A stretch of DNA of 64,000 nucleotides, from the NCBI GenBank assembly GCA_027625915.1, contig JANTQA010000023.1, forward strand, positions 16,306,001 to 16,370,000, written 5' to 3'. This DNA is from Anaeramoeba flamelloides. Its lineage: Eukaryota > Metamonada > Anaeramoebidae. Position numbers and translations under genes: made by a program. The notes under the pieces are model-generated. The model worked only from the letters and a program-made list of their open reading frames with translations, had not been told where the DNA came from and ran no database searches. Below, piece after piece: positions 20,701 through 33,500 of this stretch; the first letter of the stretch is position 1, and each line of letters opens with the position of its first letter.

Positions 20701-23700
20701 ATGGAGACAATCAAAATTCTTGTAAAAACTTTACATCACCAAGATCACTATGTTGAAGCAACACCAAATGTAAACACTTAACACCTCCTTTTTTTTTGAT
20801 CTTTCACATTGATAATTTTTGACTTATACCTTTCGTTTTTTTTTTATTTTTAACCCAAAAAAATATTTAATGTATTTGATCCTTAAAGATGACGATCGGG
20901 CAATTAAAAGTAAGGTTAGAAGAAAAAACCAGAATTCCAATTAACTCACAAAAAATAATCTTTGGAGGTAGAGCTTTACAAGACGCATCTACGATTTTAG
21001 GTTGCTGTAAATATTTTATCTTCGTTTTTGTTTTTTTTCTGATTATCTATGAAAAATTTGTTGTAGCACTCTTTTTCCATTAACTGAAAATATTTTAAAT
21101 TTGTACCATTGAATTGAGAAATCTACTAGACAATATTTCTCTTTTTTTGAATGAAACTGAAATTTTGTCTTTTTACCCGAATTATTCTTGTTTTTGATTT
21201 TTTTTTTATATAAAACGAATCACCCAAAAATCACACTGTTTTCTTTTGAAACAAAGTTCAAGGATCCTAAATTTTAATTTGAAATTTTCTTTTTCCTTTT
21301 CTTTTTCTTTTTCTTTTTATTTTATTTTTCATTGCCAAAGGCAGACAAAAAAATTAAAATAATTTTAATTTTTAAATTCTCTTTTAAAAAAGTGTTACTA
21401 TAAAATTGATCAACTTGAGCTTTTAAACTTATTTCAGACATACACTTTTAAAACCTTTTTGGCTGAATTATTTTGTAATATGTTTATTCTTCTTATAATT
21501 TTAATATTCTTGTTGCAAAAATTAGAATTTAAAAATTAAACGAGTGAAAGCTGTTCGTTAACTGACTCTTCACAAATTGTGGTTCTTTCAGTCCTTTCAA
21601 GGCTTTTTGTGCTGTTTTATTATAAAATTGAAAATAATTCCTTTCTTTTAAAATTTAATTTTTCAAAGAAATAGGTTGTGATTTGTGATCTCTATTTATC
21701 ATTTGGTTCTTTTTACATTGGTGTATTATTAGGTCAACTAAGAGTCCCAAAATAAAAGAGATACTTTCAGAATTTTGAAAAGATAATCAGTTGAAATTGT
21801 CCTACGATTTTAATTCCGAATAACGGGATAATGTTTTTGAAATTCAGAGAAATGATTGAATCTCGTTTGGATACAAACTAAAATAAGTGTGAATACATAT
21901 ATCTTACTGAGTAAGAGAAAAGAGGACTTTTTGTTGGCGATAGTTTCTGAAAATACCCCTCAATTTAAAGAGAAAAGGTATTATACTACGAATTATTTTA
22001 TTAGTACCAAAAAAAAATTAAAAAAACCATTTTTGAAATTTATTAATGCCACACTCAAAAATGTGACAATTTAAAAAATGTTAACAAAACTACCAAGGCT
22101 TATCACAATATCGATATTTCAGTTCAATTTTAAATAAATTTCAAACACAACATAAAGTAAATAATGAAATGGTGAATAAAATAAATCAAAAGCAAAAGAA
22201 GAAAAAAATAGGTTAGTGTTCATGCACAAAAATGATTTCTGAATTTTTCATGTTTTTTTGTTAAAATTGTGATTTTTTCATTAACGGTGAAACTTATCGG
22301 GAATTATCACCAAGGCCCAGGAAACTTTGCCATATATTTGATGTATTTAGTGACATTCTATTGTATTTAAAAGAGAAAGGGGGTGATTTGGAGAGTAGAA
22401 ATGTCAAGAGAGAATTGAAAATACTCTTTTCAAATTGAAACAAAGCCAAACATCTCCAAGATTTATTAAATACAATAGAATGTCACTAAATACATCAAAT
22501 ATAATGTAATGTTTTTTCTCTCTTGTACGCATACCAAAAAAGTATCACTCTTAATGAAAAAATCACAATTTTAATAAAAAAACAGGAAAATTCAGAAACC
22601 ATTTTATTGTATGTGTAATGGAAGATTATTTCACAAAAAAAAAAAAATATTTTAACCAATTTCAATAAAAGAAAAAAGTCGACAGAATAACTCAAATCGA
22701 ATTTTATATCATTTTCTATGTCTATGAACATTTTTCCTCACTTATTTTTTGTTCTTATTAAATAGCTATTAAAGACGGAAACGCAATCCATTTAGTTGAA
22801 AAAACAAATATTAATAGAAATAGAACACAAGAAAATCAACAGCGATCGCAGTCTGTTGGTAATTCGTTACACTCAAACAGAGAACCAAATCCATTGCAAG
22901 ATCTAATAAATTCTTCTGACTCGGATGAATCACATGGGTTGCTTATGGGTGTTTTACCCTCACAACTTGGTATTAGTGGTATACTTAATAACTTTTCAAG
23001 AATTCTTCAAGAGGATTCTGATGATGATAATAATAACTCAGATTCCGACGATGAAAACTTAACATCTTTAATAGGACGATTTCTTGAAATGAGAAGAAGA
23101 AGAGCAGAAGTTTTGGAACAAACTTCAAGAAGAGAGAGAGATTTACACCGGAATGATAATGGAAATGATGAGCATGATAATTCATTCACAAACAAAGAGA
23201 TAATGAGTAAACTAGATCGAGTTGATAAATTATTGAATTCAATTGAAAAGGAATTAAATAAAGATAAATTTTTGAAAAATAAAGTAGAAACAAAATTAAA
23301 AGAAAAAATCAAAAAGAAAAAGAAAAAATCAAAAATTGACCTTTTAAAAAAGAAAAAGAAAAAAGAAATCGAAAAAGAGAAAGATGATGAAAAAGAAAAT
23401 GAAAAAGAAAAAGAAAAAGAAAAAGAAAAAGAAAAAGGGAAATGGAAAGGGAAAGAGAAAAGGAAAAAGAAAGAAAAGCCACGAGAAAAGGAAAGATCGA
23501 TTTTTAGTTTAATTACAAAAACACCAAAGGAAAAGAGGAAGGAAAAGAAGAGGAAGGAAGAAAGGAAAAGAAGAAAAGAAATTGAAAGGGAAAGGAAAAG
23601 AAAGGAAAAAGAGCAGGAAAACAAAGATAAGGAAATAATAAAAATTCAAAAAAAGTTTGAAAAGGAAGGCAAAAGGAAAAAGAAACTTCGAAGAAAAAAA

Positions 23701-24151
23701 AACGAAAGGGAGAGGAAAAAAAAAAGGAAAGAGAAAGAAAAGGAAGAAAAGGAAAGAGAAAAGGGAAAGAAGGAAAATACAAATGAAAAAGAGAAGGAAA
23801 AAGACAAAAAAATGAAAAAGAAAAAAAAAAAAATTCAAAAGAAAGAAAACATTGAAATTTTTCCAGAATTATTAATAGCAAGACTTATAAGTTCATTTTT
23901 AAAAATGAAAAATTCAATTGGTGGCTTAAATTCAATTCTTGAATCATTTCCAAAACTGCTGATTGATAAAAGAAACCCCAAACAAAAGCAAAACGAAGTC
24001 AAGCGTATAAGCGATTTTTTAAGAGTGTATGGATACACGCTATTACATTTATCCGTGACAACAAACACGATCAAATTTAAAGAAGGTGAAATAAAACTCA
24101 AGCCTTCAAAATTAGGACAAAGAATAAATGGAATGAAAAATCTTCAAATCC

Positions 24152-24208
<57 letters not shown>

Positions 24209-24828
24209 GAAATCATAGAGATGAATTAAACCAAAGAAATTATAGAAATCAAGGTTATCAGCCAACCCATATTATTAGACAAGAAATAACAATTTCCCCG
24301 GGATTTACTTTTGGACAAACACGTTTAAGATTTTCAGAGCGCGAAAATAATGAAAATGGAAATCAGCTATCACCTGGTTTTCAAAACTTTTTATCATCCC
24401 TTTCCCAAATATTAAGTAATCCCTTAACAGAAAGGAGTACAGATTCCAATAATAATGATGAGGAAGAAAATGAAGAAGAAGAGAAGGAAAATGAGGAAGA
24501 GGAGAAGGGAAGATTGGAGGGAAGGGAAAGGGGTAAAGAGAAGGATAAAGAGAAGGATAAAGAGAAGGGGGAAGAGAAGGGAAAAGAGAAGAAAATGGGA
24601 AAGGGAAGTGGTTTAAATACTAATCGTGATAACGAAAATAATACTGATCAAGATAATGAAAGTATAACCGGACTTGAAAGTTTCGAAATGGATGATGAAG
24701 AAGAAAATTTAGGAAAAGAAAATAGGAAAAGTAATAATGATGTTGATGTTGATGTTGATTCTGAAAGTATTTCTGGACTTGAACATTTCACAGATGAAGA
24801 AAAGGAAAAAGAAAAATCTAAAAAATAG
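20701..24828 (+). CDS. Ubiquitin-like-domain protein, BAG6/Scythe-like, 3 exons, 749 aa
   Basis: Likely protein quality-control factor with an N-terminal ubiquitin fold. Exons: 20701-20769, 20889-21006, 22766-24828; phases join cleanly. Residues 1-75 start METIKILVKTL and include GQLKVRLEEKTRIP, FGGRALQDAST and KDGNAIHLVEK, which line up with ubiquitin, ubiquilin and BAG6 domains. There is no terminal Gly-Gly, so it is an integral domain and not a conjugated modifier. Residues of about 190-415 are an extreme Lys-Glu-rich stretch, probably a long charged helix or disordered. Residues of about 423-510 form a hydrophobic helical block (FPELLIARLISSFLKMKNS to LKPSKLG) that resembles the conserved BAG6 middle domain. 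A run of over 20 Asn (AAT repeats) follows, then acidic tails. The BAG6 identity is inference; a ubiquilin-like protein is the alternative, though no UBA domain is seen. The 1.76-kb intron 2 holds a foldback element. Confidence 0.85.
22222..22616. mobile_element. Foldback element in intron 2 of the ubiquitin-domain gene (family G)
   Basis: Two arms of about 150 bp are inverted copies of one another. The left arm includes GATTTCTGAATTTTTCATG, AAAATTGTGATTTTTTCATT and AGTGACATTCTATTGTATTT. The right arm has the reverse complements in mirror order (AAATACAATAGAATGTCACT through to GAAACCATTTT). About 80 bases of unpaired sequence separate them. No second copy was found in this window. In the intron transcript it could form a long imperfect hairpin. 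Confidence 0.75.
24146..24208 (+). repeat. AAT trinucleotide repeat coding for poly-Asn
   Basis: An uninterrupted AAT array of about 20 units lies within exon 3 of the ubiquitin-domain gene and encodes a poly-Asn run. Being pure at codon level, it is likely to vary in length between strains. Confidence 0.9.
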
Positions 24829-27559
24829 AAAACAAAAAATAAAATTTATAGCTTTTTGTGTTGAAGATAAAATCACAAAAATATAAAATATTATAAAGTA
24901 GATAATATCATTCGAATCGAAGGTCTGATTAGAAGTGGATAATAAGAAGATGGAAAAAAAAAAAAAAAAAGAAATTGTCAGGCTTTGGGATTACTCAATT
25001 TGTAGAATTCTTAAATTATCTTTATCTTTTATAAAATTTTTTGAATATTGTAAATTTTTTTATTGATCACTTATTATGATTTAAAAATTTTGATTTAATT
25101 TGTTTTATTTTTAATTATTTTTTATTTTCTTTAATTTCTAGACTAGAACCAACCCAGCAGTTGAACTATTTTTTCCAATGTCACTTCGAAAAATGTAAAA
25201 AAATTTATTATCAAAATTTTGATTTGTAAGGAAATATTTAAATGTCTTCTATTGTTCACTTTAAATTCAATTACCCCCTCTCGTTGGTGAATTTAATGTA
25301 CCTATAATGAAAAATAACCACCAATCCTTTTTTTGATCAATTTTTAAGACAGAACACATTTATTTCGTAATAAATTATTGATAAATTTCTTATTTTGTGA
25401 AAAAAAAAACCGAATTTGAATTTTGAAATATAAAAAAATTTGGAAAATGAAAAAAGAATTAAGTCAAACAAAAGAAAGATTAGAAAAACAATCTAATAAA
25501 TTCTTATAATGAATTTACTATTAAATCAAACCACAGTTTTTATATTTTTAATTTTTTTTATTTTTTTCTGTTTAACTGGAAATAACAATCTAAAATGAGT
25601 GAAGGAAAATATATCTCAAGTTTATTACTCAGGGTAGTTTTAGCAGATCTCCAAACAACAGATTTATTAAATTTTCATCCAAATAACTAATTAAATAAAT
25701 AATTAAAATAATTAATCAGAAATATAATATCATTTCAATAAAATTTTATGGTCTTTATTACTCAACTGTAAATGAGTTGTTGTTAAAATAACAAAATAAT
25801 CATAATTATCAACTATGGAAATATTTAAATAATAACTAAACAAACTAATCTTTATTTCTAAAACAAAATTCAATTTTTCAAATATATTAATTTCGTTCAA
25901 CCAAGGCAAATATAAATATTTTTTAAATGGTGTATATTATAATAGAAGTTCTCATATACTTGAAATTCCCTATCTGTGATTTGGGCCGAAAAACTATATA
26001 TTTCACAAATTATTATTAATGAAAATAGTTTCAAATTATCTTGGTTTACAATCAATTCAGTGTGATTTATTTCTTTTGATTTGTTTCAGAAGATCAATCC
26101 GCCCTTTTCATAACAATTATATATTATTTAAGTAATCGATATTTACTATTATTTCCTTTTATAATTTAAAAAAAAAATCATCTACAAACCTTTGAAAAGG
26201 TTTTACTAGAGATAATTTTTGTTTCTCTTAAAAAATGACTCAAAAAATCCAAACAGTAAAGGGTATAAAGTATCTTTTGATATAATTCAAATCAACTTTG
26301 ATCTTATTTTTATCAAAATTTTTATTGTTTCCCTTCTAGTATATTTATCAAGATCATAGTTCAAAAAAATAATTAATCATATCAAAACAATTTTTTAATA
26401 TTGATTATAGAATTTTAAATTTTTTAAACTCTGTTTTGAGTTTTTCTAATTCAAAAATTCAATTTAAAAGAGCACTATTGTATTTAATTTTTTTATAAAT
26501 CAAAATCGGGTATCTGACAATTAAAACCTAAGAGAAATTAATTCCTTTACATATAAGTTTGATAAAAATCTTGCTAAAGTATTATTAATTGGGATGGTTC
26601 TATTATTTTAAGAAAATTTGTTCATCTTCAGCTATATGAATAAATAATTTTTTTTTTTACTTTAAAAATGTTATTATTTATTTGTGAGTATAAAATTTAA
26701 AAAAAAAAAAAATATTCTTTGAATTCTTTTTATCAAAATATAAATGTTTTTCATTTTTCAATTGTGGTCTAATTTTTAAAAATTTTAATTATCTCATTAT
26801 CTTGTTTTGATTTATTTTTTTAATATATTATTAAATCATGAAATTTTTCAAAATGAAAAAAAATATATTATTTTTAGATGGTTGATTTTCTCAATTTTTT
26901 CTAGAAATAATATTCTTTTTTTAAATTTATAATTTTTATTTCATTTCTTTTACTGATGTCTTGACAAATTATCAAATTACTTATCTAAATAAAGTTAAAA
27001 TTCTTTTTTTCTTGTTTTTTACTAGATAAAATTTTTATTATTCCATTGGTTACCGCTTTATGAGTATGTTGTAGAATTACGTATGGTGACTGGGGTTTCA
27101 AGAATTTCAAAGAATAGAGTAAAACTTTTTATTTTTTCTTCAAAATAATAATCAAAAAAAAAACCTAATAGTAGTGAATAATCAATATTTTGATGATCTT
27201 ATTACATATATTTTTATAAATAATTTATTTTTGAGATAAACTTTATTTACTTTCTTGTTCTGTTATTTTGTCTGTTTATTCTTTAAATTAAATATAAAAA
27301 ATTTTTCTCATCTTGAAGAGGGGGATTCATACAATTTCTCATCTCATTTAATAAATCAGTAACCCTAATTTTTATCCGAAAGTTGTCAAAAACCGAAAAA
27401 ATAAACAAAGTATTGAAAATTGTGAATTATTAATATATATTATTTTTTGTGCATTTAAACTTAGACTGATGAAATGAATAAAATGAATAAAATAATAAGA
27501 AATTCTCGTAAAAGTCTTTGAATAATAATTAAAAATTACAAATAAAATTAAAATAAATG
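24829..27559. other. Intergenic region between convergent genes
   Basis: This 2.7-kb stretch separates the 3' ends of the ubiquitin-domain gene (+) and the striatin gene (-). It is AT-rich with poly-A and poly-T runs. A single degenerate hairpin module can be seen at about 27085-27170 (CAAAGAATAGAGTAAAAC). I recognise nothing else. Confidence 0.5.
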
Positions 27560-30500
27560 TTAACAAAATATTCTAATTTGAGCGTCTGCTGGGCCAACTG
27601 CCATTAGATTTGAAGACTTATGAAATTTTATACTATTAATTCCTTCATCGTATTTTTTTCTCGAAACTGATTCAACTTGTATGCAATTACCTGTTTCATA
27701 ATCCCAAATACCCAATGTAGCATCATGAGAAACAGATCCAAAGATTTTCCCCGAATTATCAAAATCAACAGAACTTACTGATCCACGATGCGCAAACAAG
27801 CTATATCTGCAATCTCCATTACGGATATCGAAAGAGTTTACAAGATTAGATTCGCATCCTAGAATTACAACTGAATCGGTTGGGTGGCATTTAATTGAGT
27901 TGATTTGATTATTTGGATCAACTTTAGGAACGTTATCCAAATCAATAAGACAATTCTGGCCTTTAATTAAATCATTGTTTACTCCCTTTTTAAAAGATTT
28001 AAAGGTACTGATAATTTGTGAAGTTTCAAGATCAAATATACAAAATACTGGTGCATTATAAGCTGCCAAAAGTTTGGTTTTATCATTTTCTAAGAAACAA
28101 ATTGAGGTTGGCACATAATTTTCTATTGGGTTGTTAATTAATATAAATTATTTAAAAATGTAAATTCAATATAAATTTTTAAAAGTTTTTTAGTTTTTGG
28201 AAAAAATTTGATATTTTAGAGTGTTTCAGAAAATGAACTCGAGCAAAACGTTCTTTTGTGATAATACTTATCACGTTTATCACATAATTAAAGGAGGGAT
28301 AAGCTACCCACAAAAAAAAAACCCTAAGATTCGAGTATACTGTTCTTCTTTGAAAGTTATATTGGTGCTCTTGAGTTCAAATGCTTCAAAAAATTTTTTT
28401 AAAAAAAAAATGTGATTTTATAAGTTTTTATCCCTCAAAGTCACATCTCTCTGTTTAGAAAATATTTACAAGTTAATTCTTTGAAAATTAAGTTTATCCA
28501 CATGCTGTTATTTATGAAATTTGGAACCGGAAGTGGGGTTTTGAGAAAATGGAATTTTTTTTTTTTCATTTTTTTTTGTTTTTAATTACTTTTTTGATGT
28601 AGAAAAAATTGAAATAAAATTCCCAAAAGAACTTTTTATTTCATTATTTTGTTTTTTTTTTGAAGTTTTTTTCCTTTTAAAGCTTGAATTGTGAATACTA
28701 TTAAAATTAAAAACTTTGAATATTTTTTTTTATTGAATTTTTTGAGTATTTCAATGTTCTCATGAAAAATCAATATTACTCATCTATACAAACAAACTAA
28801 ATTTTCAATGATCCTGCATGTTGAAATACTTTTTCCACAGTTGAGAAAATATAACCCCCTATCAACTATAAACCATTGAGAAACATGTCCATGAATCAGA
28901 ACAATGATTAAAAGTTGAGATAAAAAATGAAAATAATAAAAAATTTTCGGCGAAGCATAGAATTTTCAAATCATTTTTTCACAGAAAAATTAATTTCCAC
29001 AAAAACGGTAATATTTTGAAGTGTGACATTTACAAAAATAAAAACTCTAAAAAATGATTTGTTACATAAGTTGGTACAAAATAAATAATTACACACTTTC
29101 AACCCTTGTCCGAATTTTAATTTCTTTGTGAATGTCTGTTACCGAAAATGTTACCGATTTTGTGAATCGTTTTCAAAAAAGAGATTTCATTACATATGAT
29201 ATTGAAACTCGAGATTAAAATAAATAATTATTTTCCACATGATACCATAATCATTGAAATAACAAAAAAATGTTTTTTTCAATTTAATTGCCTAGATTTT
29301 ATTTTTCAATTATTCGGTGAAAAATGTGTGAATGATTCACAAAAATTTGGAAATTCTATGAATCTCTTTTTTTTTTCAATAAATTGGGTTTTTAGAAAAC
29401 CAACACAATCAAAACAATTTGTAATAAAAAAAAAATCACCACAAGCCTACTCCCTTTATGAAATACCAAAATATCTTTTTTTAAAATAATAACAAGGCTG
29501 ATTAGATTATTGCGAGCTAAGATCTGTTTACTAATAAAATTATTTCCATTCACAATGCTTATATCTTTTGCTAGTTCAAACAAAAAATCAACATTATCAA
29601 TAGTTTTCTAAAACCCTTGATCTAAAAATCATTTTTTTTTAGGAATTGACATTTTAAAGAGATAATATACAAACCAAATTACTTCCAAGAATAGTGATTA
29701 TAGTTTTAAAAGGATAAGCATTTGTACCTTGGTCTGTTTTATCAACAAATTCCGTGTTGGTGGTTATATAATTAAAAGGCGTTTTGTATTCATTAATAGT
29801 TGCTTTTTTATTATGATTTTCGTTCTTTCTTTATCCTTTTTCGGTTTGGTTTGTTTCCCCTTCATAATTTTTATTTTTTTGGGATTGTTATATTTTTTGT
29901 ATTTGAGAAAAGGTTTTGAATTGAACAAAAAAAAATCATTTCCTCTAAAATGATCAAAAAATGTAAATTTGATGTTTTTTATACAATTGTTTTTGAACAA
30001 GATCCCTATGAATTTCAGATCAAAGAGTAAAATTTTCAAACATTAGATCAAAAGTTTTTGAGTTTTTGGAAAAACGTTAATTCTGAAAAAGTAAATTGTA
30101 ATTTTCTTTATTAATTCTTAAAAGGAAACAGAGAGTAAAAAATAAAACTTTGATAAAGACTCTTCAATTACATTCAAATTTGTTTTTAAAAATTAAAAAT
30201 TGAGAGAATTATATTTTAAAAAGTTCGTTAATTGTCATGATTGTCAATTTTGCGATAAAAAACCACTGACTTTTTAAAAATTAAATTTTACTTTTTCTTA
30301 CTTATTTTCAAAAATAGCAAAAGATCATTAGAATAGAAAACTATTACTAATAGCATTTTGATATTTTAAAAATATTGTAAAGTTTCTCAATTATTTTTAA
30401 AATTATAAAATAGAATTTTACTTTTTTCTTAGAAATTTTGATATTTTGAAATCACAGAAATCACAGAAAGAAATTTTTATGGATCAGGAATTCCCAACTT

Positions 30501-33500
30501 TTAACCATACTCAGTAAGTGTCTAACTCTTGATAAATTAATTCAATTTTCAATTTTAAGCAAAATTCTGAAAAATAATTTTCCAAAAAAAAGTCTGTCAA
30601 TTATTTAAAACTAAATTTTGAGAATGTGTGAAGGATTAATAATATCACAAACATTTTTATTCAGAGTAATATCTAATGCTACAAATATTGTTACTCATTT
30701 ATTTATCTTTAAGTGGTTGCAATTGTTGATACAGTAATTGAATAAATTTTTGTAAATGAATCAAACACAAAAAAAAGGTAATCCTTTGAACAGGACATTA
30801 ATCTCATAAGTTTCAATTTTTAGTAATTTTTCAAAAAAATAAGTTTTTTTTTTTTGGAGATCCTGTTTTTTAATATAACAAAAATTTTTCAAATTAGCAA
30901 AGAATTGATAAATTATTCAAAAATTTATAAACTATTAAATCGTGATTAATTTCTAATCACAATATTTTGAGAAATATCACAATTTGTAATTTATAGATAT
31001 TTTTTAAACAAATGTATGGATTTTTAAAATATATCTTGGGTTAAAATAGAAATTATCAATTACTCAAATAAAAATTAGTGAAAAATAAAATAAAATAAAA
31101 AACAGAGTTTTATTGAAACAAATTGCATTTGTAATTATAGAACGGTCTATATTTAATTGAAGAAAAATTTTATCCTCATTGACCAAAGCAATATTTTGGT
31201 TCATAAAAAACCAAATCAAAAAAATCTATTTTTTTTTATGTTTTATTAGTAACAAATAAAAAAGTCTTTTTTTTTTTTTTTTTTTTTTATTTTTTTATTT
31301 TTGAAGAGAGAAAATTGCTTTTCTCCTGTGTGCCCTAATTTCTAAACTTTTTTTTAGAAATTTTGTTAAAGAATCACAAATTTTATTATCACTTACTAAT
31401 GATAATATGTATGATGAATTCTTTTTTATTAATAATATCTCCGATATTATTAATTTTTTATTTTTTCAAAAAATTCAGATATCCAGATTTTTTCAATTTA
31501 TTTTATAGGCCGGACAGTCCCATAAAAAAATGATCGAAATCTTCAATGATATCAATATTTAACTTTTCTTTACATAAATCACAATTTTTATTTTTATTTT
31601 TACTTGTTACATAAGAGTACCTATTTAAACAATTAGTAAAATTTCGAAATTTTAGAATTGTTTTTGAAGCTTTCCAGTTTAAATATTTTTTGTTGTTTGA
31701 AATTGCAATTTTGTTGTTTTATAATTTTTAGATATTGTTGAACTTTCCAACTAGGTGAATTTTCCAATTCGGTTAATCGAAAAACTTTTAATTCTAAATC
31801 TAATAATTTTAATCCCTTAGTGTGCCAATTAATATTTTCATTTTCCAATTTTCGAAAATTTAGTATTGTTTTTAATTTTTTTAAATTTAAGAAATCTAAT
31901 TTTTCTATTAATTTATATTTTCTTCGGTATACTTTTAATCTAGCGAACCCAATTTTTGCTTCAGTTTTATAAATTAATCGAGGTGAATGGATATTAATTT
32001 GTAAGAAATTTGTGACTGATTTATTGATAAATCTATCAATTCTTTCAAAATCATTTTGTTTCAAGTCAAATATTTCAAGACCATAATAAAGTTGACTTAA
32101 AATGAGAGCTTTGAAAGAAGTTATTTTGACTCCATTGTTGAGTTTATTTTGTTGAAACAATCGATTAAGTGTTTCCAAGGACTTTTCTACTTTTTTGAAA
32201 TTATATTCAAGATGTGTTTTTTTCTAACCAAATCCCAAGATAAAAAAATATCTTTTAATTCTCTTTTTATATTTGGTTTTTTTTATTATGTGGGTTCATC
32301 CCGAATCTTTTTATTATTTCAAAAATCCTTTCTAAATTAATTTTTAGAGAGATTAATGGCCCTTTCATAATAAGAATAAGATCATCTGCATACATTTGAA
32401 CATGAACAGCTAAAGTTTTTAACTTTTCTAGTAGGAAATGAGATATAAATGCGAAGAGAATTGGTGATAAGGGATCTCCTTGATAAACTCCAATTCCTTC
32501 TTTTTTGTAATATCTCAAGAGCCAATTTTTAATTGTTTCATTTTTTGATAAATTTTTTAATAGATTGATATCTTAACGAGTGTTGTATAGAGTCAAAACA
32601 TTTTTGTATGTCTATAGTAACTACAAAGTATTCTGTATTTTTATTTTTATTTTTTATTTTTTTAAATTTTCTTAATAAATTTAAAACAGCAATTCTTGTT
32701 CCAAAATATTTTTTAAATCCAAATTGTTTTTTTGAAATCAAGTCCCATGAAAAAAATTCTTTTTTTAATCTGGTTCAAATAAAAAAATTTTATACTTTTT
32801 ACCTTTTTCCAAATTTAAGTTATTTGAGTTCCTTAGGTTACTTTGGGTTCATCCGATTCCTCCTCTTTTTGTTTTTTTAGGTGCTTGGGGGAGGTAAAAG
32901 TCAGAAAAAATCAATATAAGAATTTGATAATCTTGTTCATGATTAGATCTTAAACTAACGTAAATTGATCAGATCTGAAATAAATTGACGAGGACTTATG
33001 CAACTTAAGAGAATTGAATCCAACGAATGCGATCTGAAACCGAATCAAAGTGAACCGAATCGAACTTTCCATATAATCTGCCAAGTAGTTACTTGAACTG
33101 GGTTTTTGCTATCGAGTCGGTATCTTGTACCGGGATTTTGTGAAAATAAGATTTGTGAAACTTGAAAAAAAAAAAAAAAAAAAAAAACTGCAAAGTAACA
33201 AAAAGAATTTTTGGAAAACCAATTCTTATTCGTAAAAAATCAGCACTTTATAGATGTAAAACTTATCTATAAAGTTGTAACTTAAAACTTAATAAAGTAG
33301 AATATTTCATGTGATCTATTAGTTGTTCAAATATTTAGATATCTTTATTAAAACAAATTATGGTGGCGATCCCAAAAAATTTCAACATAAAAGGAAATAA
33401 CCACCAACCTATTCAACACCTGGAGTGCAAATTTAACTTTTAACTGAAGTTTTTACTTTTTTTTTATTAATTTTTTACTCTTTTATTTCTTCTTTTTTCT

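Noticed and set aside
21000-21006. Splice donor at 21001 for exon 2 of the ubiquitin-domain gene
   Set aside because: Using it would remove two residues from the ubiquitin fold. The donor at 21007 gives a gap-free alignment (DASTILGCSIKDGNAIHLV).
23007-24101. Several minus-strand ORFs of up to 205 aa
   Set aside because: They are Phe/Ser/Leu-rich shadows of the purine-rich exon 3 of the ubiquitin-domain gene.
32149-32880. Plus-strand ORFs of 63 and 90 aa
   Set aside because: They are antisense to the LINE reverse-transcriptase blocks.
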